NCBI GenBank assembly: GCA_015056205.1
Contig: SVGS01000015.1
Location: 18,168-82,167 of the forward strand
Direction of reading: 5' to 3'
Length of the DNA: 64,000 nt
Origin: Clostridiales bacterium
GTDB taxonomy: Bacteria > Bacillota > Clostridia > Christensenellales > Aristaeellaceae
A program made the translations under genes and the position numbers. The notes under the pieces were generated by a model. That model ran no database searches. It was not told the DNA's origin and saw only the letters and a program-made list of their open reading frames with translations. Every line of letters starts with the position of its first letter. Position 1 is the first letter of the stretch. Positions 17,580 through 27,395 of this stretch are shown here, piece by piece.

Positions 17580-18764
17580 ATGAAGGAATTTGAACTGAAA
17601 TACGGCTGCAACCCCAATCAGAAACCCGCGAAAATCTATATGAGGGACGGCGGCGATCTCCCGATCCGGATCCTGAGCGGCCGCCCGGGCTATATCAATT
17701 TTCTGGATGCCTTCAACAGCTGGCAGCTGGTGAAGGAGCTGAAGGCGGCCCTGGGCCTGCCGGCGGTCACCAGCTTCAAGCATGTCAGCCCCACCAGCGC
17801 CGCGGTGGGCATCCCCCTCAGCCCGGAGCTGAAGCGCGCCTGCTTCGTGGATGATATCGAGGGCCTGGATGATTCCCCCCTGGCCTGCGCCTATGCCCGG
17901 GCCCGGGGCACGGACCGGATGTGCTCCTTCGGGGACTGGGTGGCCCTGAGCGACGTCTGCGACGTGACCACCGCGAAAATGCTGAAGCGGGAAGTCTCCG
18001 ACGGCGTTATCGCCCCCGGCTATGCCCCGGAAGCGCTGGAGATCCTGAAGCAGAAGCGGAAGGGAAATTATAATATCGTGGAGATCGACCCCGACTATGT
18101 GCCGGAGGAGCGGGAAACCAAGCAGGTTTTCGGCATCACCTTCGAGCAGGGGCGGAATAATTTCGAAATCAACCGGGAGCTCCTCTCCGATATCGTGACG
18201 AAGAGCCATGCCCTGCCGGAAACCGCGGCGCGGGATCTGATCGTGGCCCTGATCACCCTGAAGTATACCCAGTCCAACAGCGTCTGCTACGCGGTGGACG
18301 GCCAGGCCATCGGCGTCGGCGCCGGCCAGCAGTCCCGCATTCACTGCACCCGCCTCGCGGGCAGCAAGGCGGATACCTGGTTCCTGCGCCAGCATGAAAA
18401 GGTGCTCTCCCTGCCCTTCCGGCCGGACCTGGGCCGCCCGGAGCGGGATAACGTCATCGACGGCTATATTAACCAGAATGAGGAGGATGTCTGCGCCGAG
18501 GGCAACTGGCAGAAATACTTCCTCTCCCGTCCCGACCCCCTGACGGTCGCGGAAAAGCGCTCCTTCCTGGATACCCGCCGGGATGTGGCCCTGGGCAGCG
18601 ATGCCTTCTTCCCCTTCAGCGATAATATTGAGCGGGCGTATAAGAGCGGCGTGAAGTATATCGCCGAACCCGGCGGCTCGATCCGGGATGACGCGGTGAT
18701 TGAGTGCGCCGACCGGTACGGCATGACGCTGTGCTTCACGCACATGCGGCTCTTCCATCACTGA
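17580..18764 (+). CDS. AICAR transformylase (PurH transformylase domain only)
   Basis: Formylates AICAR with 10-formyl-THF to give FAICAR. The 394 residues correspond to the C-terminal half of bifunctional PurH; the N-terminal MGS-like cyclohydrolase domain is absent and is replaced by the adjacent PurO-type gene. Characteristic motifs are SFKHVSPTSAAVG (the catalytic Lys-His pair), DWVALSDVCD, TLKYTQSNSVCYA and GQQSRIHCTRLAG. Strong site GAAGGAGGA upstream. The gap after it holds the CCGAAC repeat array. Confidence 0.95.
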   Translation: MKEFELKYGCNPNQKPAKIYMRDGGDLPIRILSGRPGYINFLDAFNSWQLVKELKAALGLPAVTSFKHVSPTSAAVGIPLSPELKRACFVDDIEGLDDSPLACAYARARGTDRMCSFGDWVALSDVCDVTTAKMLKREVSDGVIAPGYAPEALEILKQKRKGNYNIVEIDPDYVPEERETKQVFGITFEQGRNNFEINRELLSDIVTKSHALPETAARDLIVALITLKYTQSNSVCYAVDGQAIGVGAGQQSRIHCTRLAGSKADTWFLRQHEKVLSLPFRPDLGRPERDNVIDGYINQNEEDVCAEGNWQKYFLSRPDPLTVAEKRSFLDTRRDVALGSDAFFPFSDNIERAYKSGVKYIAEPGGSIRDDAVIECADRYGMTLCFTHMRLFHH

Positions 18765-18780
18765 GCCGCCCCCGGATCCC

Positions 18781-18884
18781 CCGAACCCCCGGAACCCTGT
18801 CCGAACTGAAACCAATCCGAACCCCATCCAAACCTGATCCGAACCCTGAACCCCATACGAACCCCCCATAACCCCATTCCGAAC
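18781..18884 (+). repeat. Degenerate ~10-bp periodic CCGAAC array upstream of purD
   Basis: CCGAAC occurs at 18781, 18801, 18817, 18839 and 18879, and ACGAAC at 18857; weaker copies (CGGAACC, CCAAACC, TGAACCC, ATAACCC) fall roughly midway between, giving about eleven units at 9-11-base spacing. By my count the 104 bases contain 48 C and 12 G. The hexamer equals the PurBox core seen before purE. It could be an operator array, a Rho-loading C-rich tract, or neutral low-complexity DNA. Confidence 0.7.
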
Positions 18885-18906
18885 AAAGAGATACGGAGGC
18901 AGCCCG

Positions 18907-20181
18907 ATGAAAATCCTGGTGATCGGCGGCGGCGGCCGGGAACACGCCATCATTCGAAAGCTGAAGGAAAACCCGCTGACGGAAACGATTTATGCCCTGC
19001 CCGGCAACGGCGGCATCGCGGAGGACGCGGTCTGTGTCCCGATCGGCGCGAAGGACATCCCGGCCATCGTGGCCTTCGCCCGGGAAAAGGCGGTGGATTA
19101 CGCGGTGGTGGCGCCGGATGATCCGCTGGTGCTGGGCTGCGTGGACGCCCTGCAGGAGGCGGGCATTCCCTGCTTCGGGCCGAACCGGCGGGCGGCGATG
19201 ATTGAGGGCAGCAAAGTCTTCAGCAAGGATCTGATGCGCCGCTACGGCATCCCCACCGCCGCTTATGAAGTCTTCGATGATCCGGCGGCGGCCCTGCGCT
19301 ATCTGGAAACGGCGCCGGTCCCGACGGTGGTGAAGGCGGACGGCCTGGCCCTGGGCAAGGGCGTCACCGTAGCCCTGACCCGGCAGGAAGCGGCTGCCGC
19401 GGTGCGGGAAATCATGGAGGACCGGAAGTTCGGCGACAGCGGCAGCCGCATCGTCATTGAGGAATACCTGCAGGGGCCGGAGGTCTCGGTCCTCTCCTTC
19501 ACGGACGGCGAGACCGTCGTCCCCATGGTCTCCAGCATGGATCATAAGCGGGCGGGAGACGGGGATACCGGCCCGAATACCGGCGGTATGGGTACCATCG
19601 CCCCGAATCCCTTTTATACGGAGGCCGTGGCGAAGGAGTGCATGGAGCGTATTTTCCTCCCCACCGTCCGGGCGATGAAGGCGGAGGGCCGGGAATTCCG
19701 GGGCTGCCTCTATTTCGGCCTCATGCTGACGAAGGACGGCCCGAAGGTCATCGAGTATAACTGCCGCTTCGGCGATCCGGAAACCCAGGTCGTCCTGCCC
19801 CTGCTGAAGACGGATCTCCTGACGGTGATGCAGGCGGTCACCGCCGGAACCCTGAAGGACTGCCCTGTGGAATTTTCCCGGGGTTCGGCCTGCTGCGTGG
19901 TGCTGGCTTCGGAAGGGTATCCGGGATCCTATGAGAAGGGGTTTGAAATCACGATCCCGCCGGAAGTCCGCGGCCATGTTTATGTGGCCGGCGCGGCCCG
20001 GAAGGAGGACCGGCTGGTCACCTCCGGAGGCCGGGTCCTTGGTGTCACCGCCGCGGCTCCGACCCTGCCGGAGGCAGTGAAGGAAGCCTACCGCCTGGCG
20101 GATCAGATCACCTTCACCGGCCGGTATATGAGAAAAGACATTGGGCAGCGGGCCCTCGCCTGCCTGGCCGAAAAGCCCTGA
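18907..20181 (+). CDS. purD: Phosphoribosylamine-glycine ligase (GAR synthetase)
   Basis: ATP-grasp enzyme joining phosphoribosylamine and glycine. It opens with MKILVIGGGGREHAI and contains GPNRRAAMIEGSK, VKADGLALGKGVTVA and EYNCRFGDPETQ, in normal order over 424 residues. GATACGGAGG lies about seven bases before the ATG. It follows the CCGAAC array, the only gap in this operon with unusual sequence. Confidence 0.98.
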   Translation: MKILVIGGGGREHAIIRKLKENPLTETIYALPGNGGIAEDAVCVPIGAKDIPAIVAFAREKAVDYAVVAPDDPLVLGCVDALQEAGIPCFGPNRRAAMIEGSKVFSKDLMRRYGIPTAAYEVFDDPAAALRYLETAPVPTVVKADGLALGKGVTVALTRQEAAAAVREIMEDRKFGDSGSRIVIEEYLQGPEVSVLSFTDGETVVPMVSSMDHKRAGDGDTGPNTGGMGTIAPNPFYTEAVAKECMERIFLPTVRAMKAEGREFRGCLYFGLMLTKDGPKVIEYNCRFGDPETQVVLPLLKTDLLTVMQAVTAGTLKDCPVEFSRGSACCVVLASEGYPGSYEKGFEITIPPEVRGHVYVAGAARKEDRLVTSGGRVLGVTAAAPTLPEAVKEAYRLADQITFTGRYMRKDIGQRALACLAEKP

Positions 20182-20246
20182 CGGCGGCGAGGTCAGCCGC
20201 TCCTTTTATCCGATCTTTTGTTCTTTCAGGGAGGAAAATAAATCCG

Positions 20247-23200
20247 ATGGTTTACAGAGTGTATGTGGAAAAGCGCCCGGGTCTGGATCATGAAGCCCGG
20301 GCCCTTTGCGGCGAGCTCCGGGATTTTCTGGGCATCCGGGGGCTGGAAAAGGTGCGCCTTCTGAATCGTTATGATGTGGAAAACCTGTCCCGGGATCTTT
20401 TTGATTACGCGGTGAAAACGGTTTTCTCGGAGCCCCAGCTGGATCTCGTCTCGGAGGAAGCGGATCCGGCCGGAGCCGCCGTTTTTGCGGTGGAGTATCT
20501 CCCGGGCCAGTTTGACCAGCGGGCGGATTCCGCAGCCCAGTGCATCCAGATTATTTCCCAGGGCGAGCGTCCGGCGGTGCGCAGCGCGAAGCTGTATATG
20601 CTTTCCGGCAGCCTCACGGAGGCGGAGATCGCGGAGATTAAGAAGTATGTCATTAACCCGGTGGAGGCGCGGGAAGCAGCGCTGGAGAAGCCGGCCACGC
20701 TGAAAACGGATTACGCGGTCCCGACGGAGGTGGCGACCCTGGCGGGCTTCACGGAGCTGGACCGTCCGGGCCTGGAAAAAATGATCGCCTCTTACGGCCT
20801 GGCGATGGATGCGGACGACCTTGCCTTCTGCCGGGATTATTTCCGCGGGGAAAAACGGGATCCCACGATTACGGAAATCCGCATGCTGGATACCTACTGG
20901 TCCGATCACTGCCGCCATACCACTTTCCTGACGGAGATCGACAGCGTCCGCTTTGAGGATCCGCTGCTGGAGTCGGCCTGGGGGGATTATCTGGCGGTGC
21001 GGCGGGAGCTGGGCCGGGAGCATAAGCCCGCCTGCCTGATGGATCTGGCCACCGTGGCGGTCCGGTATCTGAAGGCTCACGGCAAACTCCCGAAGCTGGA
21101 CGAGAGCGAGGAAATCAACGCCTGCACGGTGAAGATCGAAGTGGAGGCGGACGGAAAGAAGGAGCCCTGGCTCCTGCTGTTTAAAAATGAAACCCATAAT
21201 CATCCGACGGAGATTGAACCCTTTGGCGGCGCGGCCACCTGTATCGGCGGCGCGATCCGGGATCCCCTGAGCGGCCGGGCGTATGTCTATGGCGCCATGC
21301 GGGTGACGGGCGCGGCGGATCCGACGGTTCCGGTGAGCCAGACCCTCCCCGGCAAGCTGCCGCAGCGGAAGCTGGTCACCACGGCCGCGGCGGGTTATTC
21401 CTCCTATGGCAATCAGATTGGCCTGGCGACAGGCATCGTGGATGAGCTTTATCATCCCGGCTACGCGGCGAAGCGGATGGAAATCGGCGCGGTCATCGCC
21501 GCCGCCCCGCAGGAAAACGTGCGCCGGGAGCGGCCCGCCCCGGGGGATGTGGTCATTCTCCTGGGCGGCAGCACCGGCCGGGACGGCATCGGGGGAGCGA
21601 CCGGCTCCAGCAAGGCGCATAACGCCCATAGCGTGGAAACCTGCGGCGCGGAGGTCCAGAAGGGAAACGCGCCGGAGGAGCGGAAGCTGCAGCGGCTTTT
21701 CCGAAACGGAAAGGCGACCCGTATGATTAAGCGCTGCAACGACTTCGGCGCCGGCGGCGTCAGCGTGGCCATCGGCGAGCTGGCGGACGGGCTGGAAATC
21801 GACCTGAACGCCGTGCCGAAAAAATATGAGGGCCTGGACGGCACGGAGCTGGCCATTTCCGAAAGCCAGGAGCGTATGGCGGTGGTCGTGGCCCCGGAGG
21901 ACGCGGAGGCCTTCCTGGCCCTGGCGGCGGAGGAAAACCTGCAGGCCTGCCCGGTAGCGGTGGTGAGGGAGGAGCCCCGCCTGCGGATGAATTGGAACGG
22001 GCGGACGATCGTGGATATCAGCCGGGAATTTCTGAATTCGAACGGCGCTCCGAAGCATATCGATATCACCCCCGCCCGGCCGGAACCCTTCGCGGGCGTG
22101 CTCCCAGCCCTGAATTCCGCCCCCGGCTTCCGGCAAACCCTGGAGGCTCTGGCCTCGGATTTGAATCTCTGCTCCCGCCGGGGGCTCTCGGAGCGCTTTG
22201 ATTCCACCATCGGCGCCGGCACGGTGCTGATGCCCTTCGGCGGAAAGAACCAGCTGACCCCGATCCAGGCCATGGTCCAGAAGGTCAGTATGGAAACGAA
22301 GCATACGGACGACTGCTCCCTCATGGCTTGGGGCTATAATCCCTTCGTCATGGAAAAGAGCCCCTACCACGGGGCCTATTTGGCGGTGGTGGAATCGGTG
22401 GCGAAGCTGATCGCTACCGGCGCCGCCTTTGAGGATGTGTATCTGACCTTCCAGGAATATTTCGCGAAGCCCGGCCGGGATCCCCGCCGCTGGGGCCAGC
22501 CCCTGGCGGCCCTCCTGGGCGCCTTTAGGGCCCAGATGGATCTGGGCGTCGGGGCCATCGGCGGCAAGGACAGCATGAGCGGTTCCTTTGAGCGGCTGGA
22601 TGTCCCCCCGACCCTGGTCAGCTTCGCCGTCACCATGGCGAAGACGGGGGATATCCTTTCCCCGGAAACGAAGCAGCCGGGGCATCAGCTGATCCTCCTC
22701 TCCGTACCGTATACCGGGGATGGCCTGCCGGACCCCGCCGCCCTGAAGGAAACCTTCCGCCTTGTGACAGCCCTGCGGGCCTCCGGCCGCGCCTTCGCGG
22801 CATATACGCCGGGCATGGGCGGCCTGGCGGAAGCGGTGATGAAAATGAGCTTCGGCAATGCCCTCGGCTTCCGCTTCGCGGAGGGCTGGACGGTGCCGGA
22901 GCTGGCCCGTACCCGCTATGGCGACTTTGTGGTGGAGGTGGACCGGGCCCTGCCGGGTGAAACCCTCCTGGGCACTGTGACGGAGGACGGCTGCCTCTCC
23001 CTGGGGGCGGAAAGCGTCCCCCTCGCCGCTCTGCAGCGCCTCTGGGAGGACCGGCTGGAGTCGGTCTATCCCTGCAATATCCCCGCCGATCCCCGTCCGG
23101 TGGAAACCTTTACCAGCACCAAAACCTTCTCCGCTTCCGAAGCCCCCGCCTTCCCTGCGCCGGCGGTGCGCAGCGCGAAGCCCCGGGTGCTGATCCCGGC

Positions 23201-23975
23201 CTTCCCGGGCACGAACTGCGAGGTGGACAGCGCCCGGGCGGTCCGGGATGCCGGGGCGGAAGCCCGGATTATGGTGGTCAATAACCTCTCGGCCGAGGGC
23301 ATCGCCCGCAGCGTGGAAGCCTTTGCCCGGGAGATCCGGTCCAGCCAGGTCATCTTTATCCCCGGCGGGTTCAGCGGCGGCGACGAGCCGGATGGCTCCG
23401 CCAAGTTTATCACGGCCTTCTTCCGGAATCAGGCGGTCCGGGAGGGCGTCACGGAGCTGCTGGACCGTCGGAACGGCCTTATGCTGGGCATCTGCAACGG
23501 CTTCCAGGCGCTGATTAAGCTGGGCCTGGTTCCCTTCGGCCGGATTGTGGATACGGATGTCCATTGCCCGACCCTGACCTTTAATACCATTGCCCGCCAC
23601 CAGAGCCGGATCGTCCGTACCCGGGTGGCCAGCACCCTGAGCCCCTGGCTCATGGAAGCCCGGGTGGGCCAGATCGTTTCGGTGCCAATCAGCCACGGGG
23701 AAGGCCGCTTCTTCGCGGAGGAAGGCGTGATCCGCCGTCTGGCGGAGGCGGGCCAGATTGCCACCCAGTATGTGGATGCGGAAGGCCGCGCCACCATGGA
23801 TGTGCGGTTTAATCCGAACGGCAGCATGCAGGCGATTGAAGGCATCACCAGCCCGGACGGCCGGGTCTTCGGCAAGATGGGCCATAGCGAACGCGTCGGC
23901 GCCGGGCTGTACCGTAATGTGCCCGGGGAATATGATCTTCGTCTCTTCGCCTCCGCGGTGAAGTATCTGGGATAA
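20247..23975 (+). CDS. purL: Phosphoribosylformylglycinamidine synthase, single-chain
   Basis: Converts FGAR to FGAM using glutamine. One 1242-residue chain combines the synthetase part ([12 protein letters not shown] [39 protein letters not shown]) and a C-terminal glutamine amidotransferase domain starting near residue 985 ([16 protein letters not shown]), with nucleophile Cys1083 in GICNGFQ and a histidine in SHGEGRF (His1150). It is the clostridial fused form rather than separate PurS/PurQ/PurL. AGGGAGG precedes the ATG. Unlike the PurF homologue, its glutaminase residues are intact. Confidence 0.98.
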   Translation: MVYRVYVEKRPGLDHEARALCGELRDFLGIRGLEKVRLLNRYDVENLSRDLFDYAVKTVFSEPQLDLVSEEADPAGAAVFAVEYLPGQFDQRADSAAQCIQIISQGERPAVRSAKLYMLSGSLTEAEIAEIKKYVINPVEAREAALEKPATLKTDYAVPTEVATLAGFTELDRPGLEKMIASYGLAMDADDLAFCRDYFRGEKRDPTITEIRMLDTYWSDHCRHTTFLTEIDSVRFEDPLLESAWGDYLAVRRELGREHKPACLMDLATVAVRYLKAHGKLPKLDESEEINACTVKIEVEADGKKEPWLLLFKNETHNHPTEIEPFGGAATCIGGAIRDPLSGRAYVYGAMRVTGAADPTVPVSQTLPGKLPQRKLVTTAAAGYSSYGNQIGLATGIVDELYHPGYAAKRMEIGAVIAAAPQENVRRERPAPGDVVILLGGSTGRDGIGGATGSSKAHNAHSVETCGAEVQKGNAPEERKLQRLFRNGKATRMIKRCNDFGAGGVSVAIGELADGLEIDLNAVPKKYEGLDGTELAISESQERMAVVVAPEDAEAFLALAAEENLQACPVAVVREEPRLRMNWNGRTIVDISREFLNSNGAPKHIDITPARPEPFAGVLPALNSAPGFRQTLEALASDLNLCSRRGLSERFDSTIGAGTVLMPFGGKNQLTPIQAMVQKVSMETKHTDDCSLMAWGYNPFVMEKSPYHGAYLAVVESVAKLIATGAAFEDVYLTFQEYFAKPGRDPRRWGQPLAALLGAFRAQMDLGVGAIGGKDSMSGSFERLDVPPTLVSFAVTMAKTGDILSPETKQPGHQLILLSVPYTGDGLPDPAALKETFRLVTALRASGRAFAAYTPGMGGLAEAVMKMSFGNALGFRFAEGWTVPELARTRYGDFVVEVDRALPGETLLGTVTEDGCLSLGAESVPLAALQRLWEDRLESVYPCNIPADPRPVETFTSTKTFSASEAPAFPAPAVRSAKPRVLIPAFPGTNCEVDSARAVRDAGAEARIMVVNNLSAEGIARSVEAFAREIRSSQVIFIPGGFSGGDEPDGSAKFITAFFRNQAVREGVTELLDRRNGLMLGICNGFQALIKLGLVPFGRIVDTDVHCPTLTFNTIARHQSRIVRTRVASTLSPWLMEARVGQIVSVPISHGEGRFFAEEGVIRRLAEAGQIATQYVDAEGRATMDVRFNPNGSMQAIEGITSPDGRVFGKMGHSERVGAGLYRNVPGEYDLRLFASAVKYLG

Positions 23976-24019
23976 CAAATATAAAAAACTCGTCAGCAAA
24001 AACAGGAGGGAAGGCAACC

Positions 24020-25696
24020 ATGGCTTATTTGTCGGATATTGAAATCGCGCAGCGGTGCCGGATGAAACCCATTGCCGAAATTGCCCGCCGGGCCCATGTG
24101 GAGGAGAAATATGTGGAGCCCTACGGCCGCTATAAGGCGAAGATCGACCCGGCCCTTTTGAAGGATACCACCCGTAAGCCCGGCAAACTGGTGCTGGTCA
24201 CGGCGATGACCCCCACACCGGCGGGGGAGGGAAAGACCACGACCACGATCGGCCTGGCGGACGGCCTGAGCCGCATCGGCAAGGATGTCACCGTGGCGCT
24301 CCGGGAGCCGAGCCTGGGCCCGGTCTTCGGCGTCAAGGGCGGGGCGGCCGGCGGCGGCTATGCCCAGGTGGTGCCCATGGAGGATATTAATCTGCATTTC
24401 ACCGGGGATTTCCACGCCATCGGCGCGGCGAACAATCTCCTCGCGGCGATGCTGGATAATCATATTCAGCAGGGCAACGCCCTCGGCATTGATGTCAAGA
24501 AAATCACCTGGAAGCGCTGCGTGGATATGAACGACCGCCAGCTGCGCTTTGTGGTGGACGGCCTGGGCGGCCGCGCGAACGGCGTGCCCCGGGAGGATGG
24601 CTTTGATATCACGGTGGCCAGCGAAATGATGGCGGTTTTCTGCCTCGCCTCGGATCTGAAGGATCTGAAGGAGCGGCTCTCCCGCATGATCGTGGCCTAT
24701 ACGGTGGATGACCGGCCTGTCACCGCCGGGGATCTGAAGGCCACCGGCGCCCTGGCGGCCCTCCTGCGGGACGCCCTGAAGCCGAATCTGGTCCAGACCC
24801 TGGAAGGCACCCCCGCCTTCGTCCATGGCGGCCCCTTCGCGAATATCGCCCATGGCTGCAATTCCGTCATGGCGACCCGTATGGCCATGGCCCTGGGGGA
24901 TTATACCGTCACGGAAGCCGGCTTCGGCGCGGATCTGGGGGCGGAAAAGTTCCTGGATATCAAGTGCCGTATGGCGGGGCTGATCCCGGATGCCGTCGTG
25001 GTGGTCGGCACGGTCCGGGCTCTGAAGATGCACGGCGGCCTGAGCAAAAAGGAGCTGGGGGAGGAAAACCTTTCCGCTCTGGAAAAAGGCATTCCGAATC
25101 TCCTTCGCCATGTCCGTAATATCCGGGAAGTTTACCGGCTCCCCTGCGTGGTGGCAATCAACCGCTTCCCCACGGATACCGACGCGGAGATTGATTTCAT
25201 CATCCGGGCCTGCCGGGATCTGGGCGTGAATACCGTCCTGAGCACCGTCTGGGCGGAAGGCGGCCGGGGCGGAGAGGATCTGGCCCGGGAGGTCGTCCGC
25301 CTCTGCGAGCAGGAAAAGGGCGATTTCACCTTCAGCTATTCTTTGGATCAGTCCATCGAGGAAAAGCTGGCGTCCGTGGTGACGAAAATCTATGGCGGCG
25401 CGGGGGTCGTCCTGACCCCGGCGGCCCGCAAGCAGGCGGAGCGGCTCACGGCCCTCGGCTTTGACCGGCTCCCCGTCTGCGTGGCGAAAACGCAGTATAG
25501 CTTCTCGGATGACCCCACCCTCCTGGGCGCGCCGGAGGGCTTCACCGTCACCGTGCGGAATCTGAAGGTTTCCGCGGGCGCGGGCTTCCTCGTTGCCCTC
25601 ACGGGGGAAATCATGACCATGCCCGGCCTGCCGAAATCCCCCGCGGCCGAGCGCATCGATGTGGATGAGGACGGCAGAATCACGGGTCTCTTCTGA
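24020..25696 (+). CDS. fhs: Formate-tetrahydrofolate ligase
   Basis: Makes 10-formyl-THF from formate, THF and ATP. The nucleotide loop [15 protein letters not shown] lies near residues 65-80; [22 protein letters not shown] follows, and [20 protein letters not shown] is conserved. Length 558 is normal. As last gene of the pur operon it supplies the formyl donor of PurN and the AICAR transformylase, which makes sense in an anaerobe with available formate. Ribosome site CAGGAGGGAAGG. Confidence 0.98.
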   Translation: MAYLSDIEIAQRCRMKPIAEIARRAHVEEKYVEPYGRYKAKIDPALLKDTTRKPGKLVLVTAMTPTPAGEGKTTTTIGLADGLSRIGKDVTVALREPSLGPVFGVKGGAAGGGYAQVVPMEDINLHFTGDFHAIGAANNLLAAMLDNHIQQGNALGIDVKKITWKRCVDMNDRQLRFVVDGLGGRANGVPREDGFDITVASEMMAVFCLASDLKDLKERLSRMIVAYTVDDRPVTAGDLKATGALAALLRDALKPNLVQTLEGTPAFVHGGPFANIAHGCNSVMATRMAMALGDYTVTEAGFGADLGAEKFLDIKCRMAGLIPDAVVVVGTVRALKMHGGLSKKELGEENLSALEKGIPNLLRHVRNIREVYRLPCVVAINRFPTDTDAEIDFIIRACRDLGVNTVLSTVWAEGGRGGEDLAREVVRLCEQEKGDFTFSYSLDQSIEEKLASVVTKIYGGAGVVLTPAARKQAERLTALGFDRLPVCVAKTQYSFSDDPTLLGAPEGFTVTVRNLKVSAGAGFLVALTGEIMTMPGLPKSPAAERIDVDEDGRITGLF

Positions 25697-25744
25697 TCCC
25701 CGTCCCGGCCGGCCCGGCCCCGCGCCCCGGAACCCCGAACGCAT

Positions 25745-25774
25745 AAACCCGCCCGGCTTCCCCGGACGGGTTTT
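25745..25774 (+). terminator. Intrinsic terminator of the pur operon
   Basis: AAACCCG-C-CCGG (25745-25756) pairs with CCGG-A-CGGGTTT (25762-25773), one mismatch, five-base loop, T run 25771-25774. It sits between converging fhs and rarA and may work weakly in both directions. Confidence 0.8.
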
Positions 25775-25776
25775 CG

Positions 25777-27138
25777 TTATCCCTTGTTTTCCTTCCGTTT
25801 CTCCTCTTTCCAGGCGCGGATTTGCTCCAGCCGCTCCCGGTACCGGGCCTCCTGCCCCTGCCCGGTGGGATGGTAAAAATGCCGTCCCTTCAGCCCCTCC
25901 GGCAGGCATTCCATGGCGGTGATTTTCTCCGCGTAGTCGTGGGCGTACTGGTACCCCTTCCCGTAGTCCAGGGCTTTCATCAGCCGGGTGGGCGCGTTCC
26001 GGATCACCAGGGGAACCGGCGCGTCCGGCTCCTTTTCGATGGCCTCCTTCGCTTCCATGACGGCCATCTCCATGGCGTTGCTCTTGCTGGCCAGGCTCAT
26101 GTAGACCACCGCCTCCGCCAGATGCACGCTGCACTCCGGCACGCCGATGAAGTGGCAGGCCTGGTAGGCCGCCACGCCGACCTCCATCGCCCGGGGATCC
26201 GCCAGCCCCACGTCCTCGGCGGCGAAGCGCAGCACACGCCGCGCGATGTACAGGGGATCCTCTCCGCCCTCCAGCATCCGCGTCATCCAGTATACGGCGG
26301 CGTCCGGGTCGGAGTTGCGCATGGATTTGTGCAGCGCGGAGATCAGGTTGTAGTGCTCCTCTCCGTCCCGGTCGTACATCAGGCTTTTCCGCCCCAGGCA
26401 CTGGGCCAGAATCTCGTCGGTCACCTCGATGCCCTGCTCCCCGGCGACCCCGTTCAGCACGACCATCTCCAGGGTGCTCAGGGCGCTGCGGGCGTCGCCG
26501 TTGCTGAAATCGGCGATGGCCTCCAGCGCCCTTTCGCTGATGGTAACCCGGTCCCTCCCGAATCCCCGCTCGTCCGTCAGCGCCCGCCGCAGCAGCGTCA
26601 GGATGTCCTCCCGCCCGAGCGCCTGCAGCACAAACACCTTGCACCGGGATAAAAGCGCGCTGTTGACCTCGAAGGAGGGGTTCTCCGTCGTCGCGCCGAT
26701 CAGCACGATGCTCCCCTTCTCGACGAAGGGCAGAAACGCGTCCTGCTGCGCCTTGTTGAACCGGTGAATCTCGTCCACGAATACGATGGTCCGCTGCCCG
26801 TAGATCCGGTTTTCCTCCGCCCGCAGCATCACCTGGCGGATTTCCTTGATCCCGCTCGTCACCGCCGAAAAGTCGATGAAGGCGGCTTGCGTCTGCAGGG
26901 CGATGACCCGGGCCAGGGTGGTCTTCCCGACCCCGGGAGGCCCCCAGAAAATCATGGAGCTGACGGTGTCCGCCTCAATCAGGCGCCGCAGCACCTTCCC
27001 GGGCCCGAGCAAATGCTGCTGCCCGGCGATCTCGTCCAGGCAGGAGGGGCGCATCCGGGCGGCCAGCGGTTGTCCCGCGGCGGAATTCCCGGTCAAAGGC
27101 TCCATGTCCATGCCTGTCAGCAGCGTTGGTTCGTCCAC
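25777..27138 (-). CDS. rarA: Replication-associated recombination protein A (AAA+ ATPase)
   Basis: AAA+ clamp-loader-like protein (MgsA/RarA) acting at stalled replication forks. Walker A GPPGVGKTT, Walker B-type VDEIHRFNKAQQD and sensor GATTENPSFEVN are present, followed by the family's C-terminal tetramerisation region (VGVAAYQACHFIGVPE...YPHDYAEKITAMECLP-like). Start taken at GTG 27138, with GGAGGGGAGA about six bases upstream; a later ATG (MDMEPL) is possible. 453 residues is slightly longer than usual because of the N-terminus. It stands alone and diverges from the next gene. Confidence 0.96.
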   Translation of the reverse strand: MDEPTLLTGMDMEPLTGNSAAGQPLAARMRPSCLDEIAGQQHLLGPGKVLRRLIEADTVSSMIFWGPPGVGKTTLARVIALQTQAAFIDFSAVTSGIKEIRQVMLRAEENRIYGQRTIVFVDEIHRFNKAQQDAFLPFVEKGSIVLIGATTENPSFEVNSALLSRCKVFVLQALGREDILTLLRRALTDERGFGRDRVTISERALEAIADFSNGDARSALSTLEMVVLNGVAGEQGIEVTDEILAQCLGRKSLMYDRDGEEHYNLISALHKSMRNSDPDAAVYWMTRMLEGGEDPLYIARRVLRFAAEDVGLADPRAMEVGVAAYQACHFIGVPECSVHLAEAVVYMSLASKSNAMEMAVMEAKEAIEKEPDAPVPLVIRNAPTRLMKALDYGKGYQYAHDYAEKITAMECLPEGLKGRHFYHPTGQGQEARYRERLEQIRAWKEEKRKENKG

Positions 27139-27214
27139 GGTCTCTCCCCTCCCGTCCTTTCTGTTGTTTCCGTTCCGGATCGGATTATATCACAGCGCGT
27201 CCCTTTTTGAAACC

Positions 27215-27298
27215 TTGACCCGGGCGGGCTTTTGCCCCGGGAAGGCCGGGACGCTTCCTGCCCGGGCAGGCTTTTTCTTGACATGGGCAGGCTTTCTT
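27215..27298 (+). repeat. Four 21-bp imperfect tandem repeats at the promoter of the anchored repeat-protein gene
   Basis: Units start at 27215, 27236, 27257 and 27278. The core GGGCRGGCTTT is clear at 27222, 27264 and 27285, and degenerate in the second unit. Unit 4 begins with the TTGACA -35; unit 1 begins TTGACC. Unit 3 can fold as CCTGC-CCGG-GCAGG followed by CTTTTT. No gene on either strand appears to use the region. Confidence 0.65.
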
Positions 27299-27306
27299 TG
27301 TACAAT
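27278..27306 (+). promoter_or_regulatory. Strong predicted sigma-A promoter
   Basis: TTGACA (27278-27283), 17-base spacer, TACAAT (27301-27306). It drives the membrane-anchored repeat-protein gene and overlaps the last of the 21-bp repeats. Leader length about 80 bases. Confidence 0.85.
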
Positions 27307-27373
27307 AAGGTTGATTTGCTGTATTTATATCCACAGGGATCCGGCGAGAGTGCTTCGGCGGAGGAAGGGGGAA

Positions 27374-27387
27374 GGAGCGTTTGCTCC
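27374..27387 (+). promoter_or_regulatory. Hairpin enclosing the ribosome-binding site
   Basis: GGAGC (27374-27378) pairs with GCTCC (27383-27387) around GTTT. The GGAG is the only Shine-Dalgarno-like stretch, yet it is 18 bases from the ATG at 27396 and would be hidden in the stem. Confidence 0.5.
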
Positions 27388-27395
27388 GAAAAACG

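Noticed and set aside
20226..24017. A 1263-codon open frame on the minus strand opposite purL (and similar long antisense frames opposite carB, secA, uvrA and others)
   Set aside because: In GC-rich DNA the complement of a real gene often stays open. The translation is rich in His, Arg, Gly and Pro, has no recognisable domain, and lies opposite a gene whose motifs are certain.
24882..26652. Plus-strand frames opposite rarA (for example 25822-26652)
   Set aside because: RarA on the minus strand has intact Walker A and B motifs; the opposing frames show shadow composition and no ribosome site.
25850..27138. rarA as a holB or ruvB-type clamp loader
   Set aside because: The GATTENPSFEVN sensor and the C-terminal tetramerisation region fit RarA, and no RuvA-interacting or tau-type regions are seen.
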